The notes under the pieces are model-generated. The model was not told the origin of the DNA and ran no database searches. It worked only from the letters and a program-made list of their open reading frames with translations. Both the position numbers and the translations under genes were made by a program. From Amycolatopsis sp. FDAARGOS 1241 (GTDB taxonomy: Bacteria; Actinomycetota; Actinomycetes; Mycobacteriales; Pseudonocardiaceae), in assembly GCF_016889705.1 (NCBI RefSeq), contig NZ_CP069526.1:3534001-3598000 (forward strand): DNA of 64,000 nt. The letters run 5' to 3'. Below, piece by piece: positions 1-8,331 of the stretch. Each line of letters begins with the position of its first letter. The first letter of the stretch is position 1.

Positions 1-2
1 AC

Positions 3-50
3 GAGAACTCGGTGATGTTCGCGGCGATGGGACAGGGAGCGGCGGCGTGA
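3..50 (+). CDS. C-terminal end of sugar ABC transporter ATP-binding protein (partial)
   Basis: An open frame enters from the left edge and stops at TGA 48-50; the last residues read ENSVMFAAMGQGAAA. The string ENVMFAA near a short C-terminal tail is typical of the end of RbsA/RhaT-type sugar import ATPases. The stop overlaps the GTG start of the next gene (GTGA), and two permeases and a binding protein follow, so this is probably the ATPase of the same rhamnose importer. Only about 15 residues are visible, so the family call leans on context. Confidence 0.6.
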   Translation, partial: ENSVMFAAMGQGAAA

Positions 51-1090
51 GCGCGACGAAGGTGGCGGCCCCGCCGCCCCGGCAGGTCAACGCGCGGGAG
101 GGTCGGTCGGTGTTCGGGACGGTGTTCAAGGCGCGCGAGTCGGGCATCGTGCTCGCGCTCGTGGTGCTGGTGGTGTTCACCGCGACGCAGAACTCGCGGT
201 TCCTGTCCGGGCAGAGCATCCGCGACATCCTGCTCGGCACGGCGATCCTCGCGGTGCTGGCCGTGGGGCAGGCGGTCGTGATGATCACCCGCAACATCGA
301 CCTGTCCGTGGGCTCGGTCCTGGGACTGTGCGCGTTCGCGGTCGGCACCCTGTTGCGTGACAACCCCGGCCTGCCGGTGATCGTGGCGCTGCTCGCGGGC
401 CTGGCGCTCGGCGCGGTGTGCGGACTGGTCAACGGCGCGGTGGTCCGGTTCGGCCGCGTGCCGGCGCTGGTCGTCACGCTGGGCACGCTGTACGCGTTCC
501 GCGGCGCGACCTACTTCTGGGCCGGCGGCCAGCAGATCAACGCGGACAAGCTGCCGCCCTCGTTCCTCGACTTCGGCGACTCGTCGGTGCTGGGCGTGCC
601 GTGGCTGGTGCTCATCGCGGTGCTGGTGATCGTGGTCGCCGGTGTGGTGCTGCGCAACTACCGCGGCGGCCGAGAGCTGTACGCGATGGGCTCGAGCCCG
701 CAGGCCGCGCAGCTGGCGGGGATCAAGGTCGGGCGCAACACCACCGTCGCGTTCCTCGTGAGCGGCGCGCTGGCGGGGCTGGCGGGCGTGCTGTTCGCCG
801 CGCGGTTCGGCACGGTCGACGCCGCGGCCGGCACCGGCTACGAGCTCAATGTCGTCGCCGCCGCGGTCGTGGGCGGGGTCGCGGTGTTCGGCGGTAGCGG
901 CACCGCGTGGGGCGCGAGCCTCGGCGCGCTCCTGCTGACGGTCATCGGCAGCGCGCTGGCCGTGCTGGACATCAACCAGTTCTGGCAGCAGGCGATCGTC
1001 GGCGCACTGATCCTGCTCGCCATCGGAGCCGACCGCCTGGTCGCGGTCCGCGTCGCGAAGGCGCTGAAGAAGAGGGATTCCCATGTCTGA
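47..1090 (+). CDS. rhaP: Sugar ABC transporter permease 1, probably rhamnose (RhaP-like)
   Basis: Integral membrane permease of an RbsC/BPD-transp-2 type importer (347 aa). After a cytoplasmic leader of about 30 residues it has about nine or ten hydrophobic segments; the family loop IDLSVGSVLGL lies near residue 85 and the repeat GGVAVFGGSGT near residue 275. GTG start overlaps the upstream ATPase stop, and the end overlaps the next permease by 8 bp, implying translational coupling. The substrate is inferred to be L-rhamnose because rhaM, rhaI, aldolase and kinase genes follow directly. Fold certain; sugar specificity inferred. Confidence 0.85.
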   Translation: MSATKVAAPPPRQVNAREGRSVFGTVFKARESGIVLALVVLVVFTATQNSRFLSGQSIRDILLGTAILAVLAVGQAVVMITRNIDLSVGSVLGLCAFAVGTLLRDNPGLPVIVALLAGLALGAVCGLVNGAVVRFGRVPALVVTLGTLYAFRGATYFWAGGQQINADKLPPSFLDFGDSSVLGVPWLVLIAVLVIVVAGVVLRNYRGGRELYAMGSSPQAAQLAGIKVGRNTTVAFLVSGALAGLAGVLFAARFGTVDAAAGTGYELNVVAAAVVGGVAVFGGSGTAWGASLGALLLTVIGSALAVLDINQFWQQAIVGALILLAIGADRLVAVRVAKALKKRDSHV

Positions 1091-2132
1091 CACCCCTGTG
1101 CCGCAGGCGCACCGGCGACCGGCGTGGCTCGACCGGCTCGCGAGCTGGGACGTCGCCGTCATCGTGATCGCGGTCGTGGTCCTGCTCATCTCCTCCGGCG
1201 CCGTCGAGAACTTCGGCACGAGCCGCAACTACACGTTCCTGCTGCTGGACCTGCTGCCGATCGCGCTGATGGCGCTGCCGATGACGTTCATCATCGTCAC
1301 CGGCGAGATCGACCTGTCGGTGGCGAGCACGCTCGGGCTGACGTCGGCGGTGATGGGCTCGCTGTGGAACTCGGGCCTCACGATCGAGTCGATCATCCCG
1401 CTGTGCATCGTGCTCGGCGCGGTGCTGGGCGCCGTGAACGGCTTCTTCGTCACGGTCCTGAAGCTGCCGTCGCTGGCGGTCACGATCGGCACGATGGCGC
1501 TCTACCGCGGGCTGGCGTTCGTGGTCCTCGGCGACAGTGCGGTGGCCGACTTCCCAGGCTCCTACACCTCGTGGGTCACCGGGACGCTCGGCGGCGGCCC
1601 GATCCCGAACGTCCTGATCCCGCTGATCGTGCTGGCGATCGTGTTCGGTGTGGTGCTGCACGCGACGCCGATCGGCCGCGGGGTGTTCGCGGCCGGTGCC
1701 AGCGACCAGGCCGCGCGCTTCGCCGGCGTCCGCACGGGCCGGTTGAAGTTCTGGCTCTACGTCGTCAGCGGTGCGGTCGCGGGCCTGGCCGGGGTCCTGT
1801 GGACGCTGCGCTACTCCAGCGCCCGCGCGGACAACGGCTTCGGCCTCGAGCTCGCCGTGGTCGCCGCGGTGCTGCTCGGCGGCGTCTCGATCTTCGGTGG
1901 CAAGGGCACGCTGCCCGGCGTGCTCGGCGGCGTCGTCCTGCTCGCCACGCTGCAGAACGCGCTGCGGCTGCAGGACGTGTCCAACGAAGCGCTCAACATC
2001 GTGACCGGTGTGCTGCTGATCATTTCGGTCCTGCTGCCCAACGTCGTCTCCTCCGCCCGCGCCGCGCTGCAGCGGCGAAGGCGCCGATCCCCGTCCCCCG
2101 AGCCCGGAGCTCTCGCCGGTGCCGAGCAGTAA
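1083..2132 (+). CDS. rhaQ: Sugar ABC transporter permease 2, probably rhamnose (RhaQ-like)
   Basis: Second RbsC-type permease (349 aa) with the same family signs as its neighbour: EIDLSVASTLGLTSA near residue 75 and GGVSIFGGKGT near residue 265, hydrophobic helices throughout, and an Arg-rich cytoplasmic tail (RRRRR). Two distinct permeases in a row is the known layout of rhamnose importers (RhaP and RhaQ form a heterodimer, RhaT is the ATPase, RhaS binds sugar). It starts at an ATG inside the end of the upstream gene and is followed by the binding protein with a 19-bp gap. Confidence 0.85.
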   Translation: MSDTPVPQAHRRPAWLDRLASWDVAVIVIAVVVLLISSGAVENFGTSRNYTFLLLDLLPIALMALPMTFIIVTGEIDLSVASTLGLTSAVMGSLWNSGLTIESIIPLCIVLGAVLGAVNGFFVTVLKLPSLAVTIGTMALYRGLAFVVLGDSAVADFPGSYTSWVTGTLGGGPIPNVLIPLIVLAIVFGVVLHATPIGRGVFAAGASDQAARFAGVRTGRLKFWLYVVSGAVAGLAGVLWTLRYSSARADNGFGLELAVVAAVLLGGVSIFGGKGTLPGVLGGVVLLATLQNALRLQDVSNEALNIVTGVLLIISVLLPNVVSSARAALQRRRRRSPSPEPGALAGAEQ

Positions 2133-2151
2133 CCCCAGAAAGGTGACGAAG

Positions 2152-3225
2152 ATGTCCCGACGAACCTTCACCGGTGTCGTGTCGGTCGTGAGCGTGGCCG
2201 GGCTCGTCCTGAGCCTGACCGCGTGCGGCGGAACCACGAAGAACGACAGCGCGGGTTCCGGTCCGGCCGCGTCCACGGCGTCGGCGAACCCGGACGCGCC
2301 CAGCAAGACCGGCGTGAAGATGGCGTTCCTGCCCAAGCAGCTCAACAACCCCTACAGCGACATCGAGGTCGGCGGCGGCAAGACCGCGCTCGGCGAGCTC
2401 AAAGGCGAGTACAAGCTGGTCGGCCCCAACGACGCCAGCGCGTCCTCCCAGGTCAGCTACATCAACACGCTGATCCAGCAGCAGCAGGACGTGATCGGCA
2501 TCGCCGCCAACGACCCGAACGCGGTGTGCCCGTCGCTGAACCAGGCGCGCAGCGCCGGCATCAAGGTCGTCGCGTTCGACTCCGACGCGGCCAAGAACTG
2601 CCGCGACGTGTTCATCAACCAGGCCACCACGCAGGGCATCGGCGAGCAGCTGGTCAAGATGGCCAGTGAATTGGCCGGGGGCTCCGGCGAGATCGCGATC
2701 CTGTCCGCGACGCCCAACGCCACCAACCAGAACGCCTGGATCGCGGTGATGCAGGAAGAGCTCAAGAAGCCGGAGTACTCGAAGCTCAAAGTCGACAAGA
2801 TCGCCTACGGCAACGACGACGACCAGAAGTCGTTCCAGGAGGCTCAGGGCCTGCTGCAGTCGTTCCCGAACCTCAAGGTGATCGTGTCGCCGACCACGGT
2901 CGGCATCGCGGCGGCGGCGCGCTACGTGAGTACTTCCAGCTACAAGGGCAAGGTCGCCATCACCGGCCTCGGCACGCCCAACCAGATGCGCGCGTTCGTC
3001 AAGGACGGCACGGTGAAGGAGTTCGCGCTCTGGAACCCGGCCGACATCGGTTACCTCGCCGCGTACGCGGGCGTGGCACTGAGCTCCGGTCAGATCACCG
3101 GCGCGCAGGGCCAGAAGTTCAAGGCGGGCAAGCTCGGTGAGTACACGATCGGAGCCGACGGCGAGATCGTGCTCGGCCCGCCGACCGTGTTCAACGCCGA
3201 CAACATCGACAAGTACAACTTCTGA
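2152..3225 (+). CDS. rhaS: Rhamnose ABC transporter substrate-binding lipoprotein (RhaS-like)
   Basis: Extracellular sugar-binding lipoprotein of the periplasmic-binding-protein type 1 (ribose/xylose-like) fold, 357 aa. ATG 2152 was chosen over the upstream in-frame ATG at 2119 because GAAAGGTG (2138-2145) sits 6 bp before it and the protein then begins with a clean lipoprotein signal: MSRR, a hydrophobic stretch, and lipobox LTAC with the lipidated Cys25. The mature part opens VKMAFLPKQLNNPY, the usual first strand of the family, and contains the sugar-binding-protein pattern DSDAAKN. It delivers substrate to the two permeases just upstream. Confidence 0.88.
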   Translation: MSRRTFTGVVSVVSVAGLVLSLTACGGTTKNDSAGSGPAASTASANPDAPSKTGVKMAFLPKQLNNPYSDIEVGGGKTALGELKGEYKLVGPNDASASSQVSYINTLIQQQQDVIGIAANDPNAVCPSLNQARSAGIKVVAFDSDAAKNCRDVFINQATTQGIGEQLVKMASELAGGSGEIAILSATPNATNQNAWIAVMQEELKKPEYSKLKVDKIAYGNDDDQKSFQEAQGLLQSFPNLKVIVSPTTVGIAAAARYVSTSSYKGKVAITGLGTPNQMRAFVKDGTVKEFALWNPADIGYLAAYAGVALSSGQITGAQGQKFKAGKLGEYTIGADGEIVLGPPTVFNADNIDKYNF

Positions 3226-3233
3226 GCGGGGCG

Positions 3234-3262
3234 GCCGGCCGGGCGCGCGTGGCCCGGCCGGC
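3234..3262 (+). terminator. Intra-operon hairpin between rhaS and rhaM
   Basis: GCCGGCCGGGC (3234-3244) and GCCCGGCCGGC (3252-3262) form a perfect 11-bp all-GC stem with a 7-nt loop, 8 bp after the rhaS stop. There is no T run. It probably acts as a partial terminator or as a 3'-end stabiliser of the transporter part of the mRNA, as often seen after binding-protein genes; function is inferred. Confidence 0.6.
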
Positions 3263-3282
3263 TCCCGCCGAGTCGACTGAGG

Positions 3283-3630
3283 ATGGAGATCGTGGCGCGT
3301 TACTGCTTCCAACTCCAGGTCCGGCCCGAGAAGACGGCGGAGTACGCCGAGCGCCACCGCGCGGTGTGGCCGGAGATGCGGGCGGCCCTGCGGGAGACGG
3401 GCTGGGGTAACTACTCGCTTTTCCTGCGCGAGGACGGGCTGCTGATCGGTTACGTCGAGGCCGACGACCTGGCCGCGGCGCAGGCGGCGATGGCCGAGAC
3501 CGAGGTGAACGCGCGCTGGCAGGCGGAGATGGCGCCGTTCTTCACCGGTCTCGGTGGTGCCGCGCCGGATGAGGGGTTTGCCCTGCTTACCGAGGTTTTT
3601 CATCTGGATGACGAGCGCGCGAGCGCCTGA
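3283..3630 (+). CDS. rhaM: L-rhamnose mutarotase
   Basis: Small cytoplasmic enzyme (115 aa as drawn) that interconverts alpha and beta anomers of L-rhamnose so that the isomerase receives its preferred form. Family motifs are plain: CFQLQV at the N-terminus, EYAERHRAVWPEM, GWGNYSLFLRED with the catalytic-region His/Trp pattern, and NARWQAEMAPFF near the C-terminus. An alternative GTG start at 3292 gives VARYCFQLQV and a GGAG at 3285-3288, so the true start may be 9 bp later. It sits between the binding protein and RhaI. Confidence 0.9.
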   Translation: MEIVARYCFQLQVRPEKTAEYAERHRAVWPEMRAALRETGWGNYSLFLREDGLLIGYVEADDLAAAQAAMAETEVNARWQAEMAPFFTGLGGAAPDEGFALLTEVFHLDDERASA

Positions 3631-3641
3631 GAAGAAGAGAC

Positions 3642-4817
3642 GTGATCGAGTTGCCCGACCTGACAGCCGTGAAATCCGCTCTGCGGGCGCAGCGGATCGA
3701 GACCCCGTCGTGGGCGTTCGCGAACTCCGGCACCCGGTTCAAGGTCTTCACCCAGGCGGGGGTGCCGCGTACGGCGGAGGAGAAGATCGCCGACGCGGCG
3801 ACCGTGCACTGCTTCACCGGGGTCGCCCCCAGCGTGGCGCTGCACATCCCGTGGGACCGGGTGGACGATTTCGCCGCTCTGCGCGCCTACGCCGAGGACC
3901 TCGGCGTGCGGATCGGCGCGATCAACACCAACGTGTTCCAGGACCAGGATTACAAGCTCGGCTCGGTGACCAACCCGGATCCCGCGATCCGGCGCAAGGC
4001 GACCGATCACCTGCTTGAGGCGATCGCGATCATGGACGTGACGGGTTCGCGGGATCTGAAGCTGTGGTTCGCCGACGGGTTGAACTACCCGGGCCAGGAC
4101 GACTTGCGTGACCGGCAGGACCGGCTCGCCGCGGCGTTGCGCGAGGCCTACGACCGCCTCGGTGAGGGCCAGCGGATGCTGCTGGAGTACAAGTTTTTCG
4201 AGCCGGCGTTCTACGCGACTGACGTGCCGGACTGGGGCACCTCGTACGCGCATTGCATCGAGCTGGGCGAGAAGGCGACGGTGTGCATCGACACCGGCCA
4301 CCACGCGCCGGGTACGAACATCGAGTTCATCGTGGCGTTCCTGCTGCGGCAGAAGAAGCTGGGTGCGTTCGACTTCAACTCGCGCTTCTACGCCGACGAC
4401 GACCTGATGGCCGGCGCCGCCGACCCGTTCCAGCTGTTCCGGATCATGAACGAGATCGTGCGCGGTGACGCGCTGGATCCGGCGTACGGCATCAACTTCA
4501 TGCTCGACCAGTGCCACAACATCGAGGCGAAGATCCCGGCGATCATCCGCTCGGTGATGAACGTGCAGGAGGCCACGGCGAAGGCGCTGCTGGTGGACCG
4601 GGCCGCCCTGCGCGCGGCGCAGCAGTCGGGTGACGTGCTCGGCGCGAACGCGGTGCTGATGGACGCCTACAACACCGACGTGCGGCCGATCCTGGCCGAG
4701 GTCCGCGCGGACGCCGGGCTCGACCCCGACCCGGTCGCGGCCTACCAGCGCAGCGGGTACCAGCAGAAGATCGAGGCCGAGCGCGCCGACGGGCAGCAGG
4801 CCGGATGGGGAGCATGA
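3642..4817 (+). CDS. rhaI: L-rhamnose isomerase
   Basis: Metal-dependent TIM-barrel isomerase (391 aa) converting L-rhamnose to L-rhamnulose. It belongs to the RhaI type found in actinobacteria and rhizobia rather than the E. coli RhaA type. Metal-site strings are visible: CIDTGHH near residue 210 and FDFNSRFYADDD near residue 245. The GTG start follows a purine-rich AGAAGAGA. It overlaps the aldolase fusion by the sequence ATGA at 4814-4817, consistent with tight co-expression of consecutive pathway steps. Confidence 0.92.
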   Translation: MIELPDLTAVKSALRAQRIETPSWAFANSGTRFKVFTQAGVPRTAEEKIADAATVHCFTGVAPSVALHIPWDRVDDFAALRAYAEDLGVRIGAINTNVFQDQDYKLGSVTNPDPAIRRKATDHLLEAIAIMDVTGSRDLKLWFADGLNYPGQDDLRDRQDRLAAALREAYDRLGEGQRMLLEYKFFEPAFYATDVPDWGTSYAHCIELGEKATVCIDTGHHAPGTNIEFIVAFLLRQKKLGAFDFNSRFYADDDLMAGAADPFQLFRIMNEIVRGDALDPAYGINFMLDQCHNIEAKIPAIIRSVMNVQEATAKALLVDRAALRAAQQSGDVLGANAVLMDAYNTDVRPILAEVRADAGLDPDPVAAYQRSGYQQKIEAERADGQQAGWGA

Positions 4818-6850
4818 GCATGACCGTGCCCGAGGAACTGATCGCCCGCAGCAACGCGCTGGGCGCCGATCCGCGGAACACGAACTACGCCGGCGGCAAC
4901 ACCTCCGCCAAGGGGGAGCAGACGGACCCGGTCACCGGCCAGCCGGTGGAGTTGTTGTGGGTCAAGGGGTCCGGTGGTGATCTCGGCACCCTGACCGAGG
5001 CGGGGCTGGCGGTGCTGCGGCTGGACCGGCTGCGCGCGCTGGTGGACGTCTACCCGGGGGTGGAGCGGGAAGACGAGATGGTGGCCGCGTTCGACTACTG
5101 CCTGCACGGGCGGGGTGGGGCGGCGCCGTCGATCGACACGGCGATGCACGGGCTGGTCGAGGCGGCGCACGTGGATCACCTGCACCCGGACTCGGGCATC
5201 GCCTTGGCCACGGCGGCCGACGGTCCCGCGCTGACCAAGGAGTGTTTCGGCGATCGGGTGGCGTGGGTGGACTGGCGCCGGCCGGGGTTCCAGTTGGGTC
5301 TGGACATCGCGGCGGTGAAGGCGGCCAACCCGCAGGCGATCGGCGTGATCCTGGGCGGGCACGGCATCACCGCGTGGGGCGCCACCTCCGAGGAGTGTCA
5401 GCGCAACTCGCTGGAGATCATCCGCACGGCCGAGAAGTTCCTCGCCGAGCGTGGGAAGGCGGAGCCGTTCGGCGCCGTCGTCCCGGGCTTCGGCCCGTTG
5501 CCCGAGCCCGAGCGGCACGTCCGCGCCGCGGCGCTCGCGCCGGTGATCCGCGGGCTCGCGTCGACGGATCAGCGGCAGGTCGGGCACTTCACGGACGCCG
5601 ACGTGGTGCTGGAGTTCCTGGCCCGGGAGAAGCTCGCGCCGCTGGCCGCGCTGGGCACCTCGTGCCCGGACCACTTCCTGCGCACCAAGGTCCGCCCGCT
5701 CGTGGTGGACCTGCCCGCGACCGCGCCCCTGGAGGACGTCGTCGCACGGCTGCGGCAGCTGCACGCCGAGTACCGCGAGTCCTACCGCGCCTACTACGAG
5801 CGGTACGCCACGCCGGACTCGCCGGCGATGCGCGGCGCGGATCCGGCGATCGTGCTGGTGCCCGGGGTCGGGATGTTCTCCTTCGGCAAGGACAAGCAGA
5901 CCGCGCGGGTGGCCGGCGAGTTCTACGTCAACGCGATCAACGTGATGCGCGGCGCCGAAGCCGTGTCCACCTACGCGCCGATTCCGGAGAGCGAGAAGTT
6001 CCGCATCGAATACTGGGCGCTGGAGGAGGCCAAGCTGCAGCGGCTGCCCAAGCCCAAGCCGCTGGCCGGGCGGATCGCGCTGGTCACCGGCGCGGGTTCG
6101 GGCATCGGCCGGGCCATCGCCGAACGGCTCGCGGCCGAGGGCGCGTGCGTGGCCATCGCCGACCTCGACGCCGAGGCCGCCGAGGAGGTCGCGAAGGGGA
6201 TCGGCGGCCCGGACAAGGCCGTCGCGGTCACCGCGAACGTCACGGACGCCGCGGCCGTGGCGGCGGCCGTCGACGCCACCGTCTTGGCGTTCGGCGGGCT
6301 GGACCTGGTGGTGAACAACGCGGGGTTGTCGATCTCGAAGCCGTTGCTGGAGACCAGCGAACGCGACTGGGACCTGCAGCACGACGTGATGGCCAAGGGC
6401 TCGTTCCTCGTGTCCCAGGCGGCGGCGAAGGCGATGATCGCCCAGGGCCTGGGCGGGGACGTCGTGTACATCTCGTCGAAGAACGCGGTGTTCGCCGGTC
6501 CCAACAACGTCGCCTACGGCGCGGCCAAGGCCGACCAGGCGCACCAGGTGCGGCTGCTCGCGGCCGAGCTCGGCGAGCACGGCATCCGCGTCAACGGCAT
6601 CAACCCCGACGGGGTCGTGCGCGGTTCCGGGATCTTCGCCGGCGGCTGGGGCGCGCAGCGCGCCGCCGTGTACGGCGTGCCCGAGGAGAAGCTCGGCGAG
6701 TTCTACGCCCAGCGCACCATCCTCAAGCGCGAAGTCCTGCCCGAGCACGTCGCCGCGGCCGTGTTCGCGCTCACCGGCGGCGACCTCACCCACACCACCG
6801 GCCTGCACATCCCCGTCGACGCCGGGGTCGCGGCGGCATTCCTGCGCTGA
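4814..6850 (+). CDS. rhaEW: Bifunctional rhamnulose-1-phosphate aldolase / short-chain dehydrogenase
   Basis: Fusion enzyme of about 678 aa. Residues 1 to about 400 form a class II (zinc) aldolase domain with HVDHLHPDSG and GGHGITAWG, expected to split L-rhamnulose-1-phosphate into DHAP and L-lactaldehyde. Residues from about 420 form an SDR domain (TGAGSGIG, NNAG, YGAAK) that in the RhaEW family oxidises lactaldehyde to L-lactate. The start is uncertain: ATG 4805, 4814 and 4820 are all in frame; 4814 makes the ATGA overlap with rhaI, while 4820 is best spaced (7 nt) from GGGGAG at 4807-4812. The lactate produced feeds the downstream lutABC. Confidence 0.9.
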   Translation: MSMTVPEELIARSNALGADPRNTNYAGGNTSAKGEQTDPVTGQPVELLWVKGSGGDLGTLTEAGLAVLRLDRLRALVDVYPGVEREDEMVAAFDYCLHGRGGAAPSIDTAMHGLVEAAHVDHLHPDSGIALATAADGPALTKECFGDRVAWVDWRRPGFQLGLDIAAVKAANPQAIGVILGGHGITAWGATSEECQRNSLEIIRTAEKFLAERGKAEPFGAVVPGFGPLPEPERHVRAAALAPVIRGLASTDQRQVGHFTDADVVLEFLAREKLAPLAALGTSCPDHFLRTKVRPLVVDLPATAPLEDVVARLRQLHAEYRESYRAYYERYATPDSPAMRGADPAIVLVPGVGMFSFGKDKQTARVAGEFYVNAINVMRGAEAVSTYAPIPESEKFRIEYWALEEAKLQRLPKPKPLAGRIALVTGAGSGIGRAIAERLAAEGACVAIADLDAEAAEEVAKGIGGPDKAVAVTANVTDAAAVAAAVDATVLAFGGLDLVVNNAGLSISKPLLETSERDWDLQHDVMAKGSFLVSQAAAKAMIAQGLGGDVVYISSKNAVFAGPNNVAYGAAKADQAHQVRLLAAELGEHGIRVNGINPDGVVRGSGIFAGGWGAQRAAVYGVPEEKLGEFYAQRTILKREVLPEHVAAAVFALTGGDLTHTTGLHIPVDAGVAAAFLR

Positions 6851-6879
6851 GTGCGCCTGGCAAGGCAGAAGAGGAGATC

Positions 6880-8331
6880 ATGACCGACACGCTCGCACGG
6901 CCCGCCTCCCCGGGCCTGGACCGCATCACCCCGCGCCGCACCCGCGTCGGCCTCGTCGCGGGCGGCCTCGGCGCGTACTGGCCACAGTTCCCCCGGCTCC
7001 TGCCGCAGCTGCAGGTCTCGGCCCGGCGGGTCGCCGAGCGGCTGTCGGGCCTGGACTGCGAAGTCGTCGACGTCGGCTTCATCTCCGACGCGCAGGAAGG
7101 CGCGGTCGCGGCGGAAAAGCTGCGGCAGGCCGACTGCGACCTCATCATCGGGTTCCTCACGACCTACCTGACCTCCAGCATGCTGGCACCGATCGCGCAG
7201 CGCAGCGGCTCGCCCGTGCTGCTGATCAACCTGCAGCCCACCGAGGCGATGGACCACGCCACGTTCGACACCGGCGCGTGGCTGGCCTACTGCGGCGCCT
7301 GCCCGCTGCCCGAGATGGCCAACGCGTTCCGCCGCGTCGGCGTCGAGTTCCGGTCGGTGTCCGGTCACCTCGAGGACGAGCGCGCCTGGACGAAGATCTC
7401 GCGCTGGATCAAGGCGGCCGGTGTGCGCGCGGCGTTCCGGCACGGGCGCCACGGCCTGCTCGGGCACCTGTACCCGGGCATGATGGACGTCTCCACCGAC
7501 CCGACGCTCGTGTCGGCACAGCTTGGCGGGCACGTCGAGATCCTGGAGATCGACGACCTGCGCGTGCGCGTCGAACAGGTCACCGACGCCCAGACGAGTG
7601 CCCGGATGGCGCTGGCCCGGGAAGTGTTCACCGTGGACGAATCGGTCGTCGAGGAGGACTTCGCCTGGGGCGCCAAGGTTTCGGTCGCCCTCGACCGGCT
7701 CGTCGAGGACTTCGAGCTCGATTCACTGGCGTACTACCACCGCGGACTCGACGGGGAGACGCACGAACGGGTCGGCGCCGGGTTCATCCTCGGCGCGTCG
7801 CTGCTGACGGCTCGAGGGGTGCCGGCAGTCGGCGAGTACGAGCTGCGGGCGTCGCTGGCGATGCTCCTGCTGGACCGCCTCGGCGCCGGCGGCTCGTTCA
7901 CCGAGCTGCAGGCACTCAACTTCCGCGACAACGTCGTGGAGATGGGCCACGACGGTCCGGCGCACCTCGCGATCAGCGCGCGCAAGCCGTTGCTGCGCGG
8001 TCTCGGCGTCTACCACGGCAAGCGCGGCTGGGGTGTGTCCGTCGAGTTCGACGTGCAGCACGGGCCGGTGACGCTGTGCGGGCTCGGCCAGCAGCGTGAC
8101 GGCTCGTTCGTGCTCGTCGCGTCGGAGGGCGAGGTCGTGCCCGGTCCGTTGCTGCAGATCGGCAACACGACGTCGCGCGTGGATTTCGGCTGCGACCCGG
8201 GCGAGTGGACCGACGCGTGGTCGGCCACGGGCGTGAACCACCACTGGGCGCTGGGCACCGGGCACCGGGTCGCCGAGCTGCGGGCGGTCGCCGACCTGCT
8301 CGGGCTCGGGCTGACCGTGGTGGACGTGTGA
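6880..8331 (+). CDS. L-fucose/L-arabinose isomerase family protein
   Basis: A 483-aa protein starting at ATG 6880 behind GAGGAG (6871-6876); the reading frame is open far upstream, but that part is a shadow of the aldolase gene. It has the FucI/AraA-like pattern: an N-terminal Rossmann-type half (GLVAGGLGAYWPQFP, LIIGFLTTYLTSS) and a C-terminal half with VEEDFAWGAKVSVAL, ALNFRDNVVEMGHDGP and NHHWALGTGH, where the last His-rich strings match the metal-binding end of this family. It lies between the aldolase fusion and rhaB in the same transcript, separated by 1 bp from rhaB. As RhaI is already present, its substrate is unclear; it may handle a second deoxysugar such as L-fucose or L-lyxose. 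Confidence 0.75.
   Translation: MTDTLARPASPGLDRITPRRTRVGLVAGGLGAYWPQFPRLLPQLQVSARRVAERLSGLDCEVVDVGFISDAQEGAVAAEKLRQADCDLIIGFLTTYLTSSMLAPIAQRSGSPVLLINLQPTEAMDHATFDTGAWLAYCGACPLPEMANAFRRVGVEFRSVSGHLEDERAWTKISRWIKAAGVRAAFRHGRHGLLGHLYPGMMDVSTDPTLVSAQLGGHVEILEIDDLRVRVEQVTDAQTSARMALAREVFTVDESVVEEDFAWGAKVSVALDRLVEDFELDSLAYYHRGLDGETHERVGAGFILGASLLTARGVPAVGEYELRASLAMLLLDRLGAGGSFTELQALNFRDNVVEMGHDGPAHLAISARKPLLRGLGVYHGKRGWGVSVEFDVQHGPVTLCGLGQQRDGSFVLVASEGEVVPGPLLQIGNTTSRVDFGCDPGEWTDAWSATGVNHHWALGTGHRVAELRAVADLLGLGLTVVDV

Noticed and set aside
972-2348. Long minus-strand frame (458 codons) opposite the permeases
   Set aside because: Low-complexity Asp/Arg/His-rich translation, an antisense shadow of the membrane permease gene.
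4742-6808. 688-codon minus-strand frame opposite the aldolase fusion
   Set aside because: No recognisable domain; the plus strand encodes a complete class II aldolase-SDR protein over the same bases.
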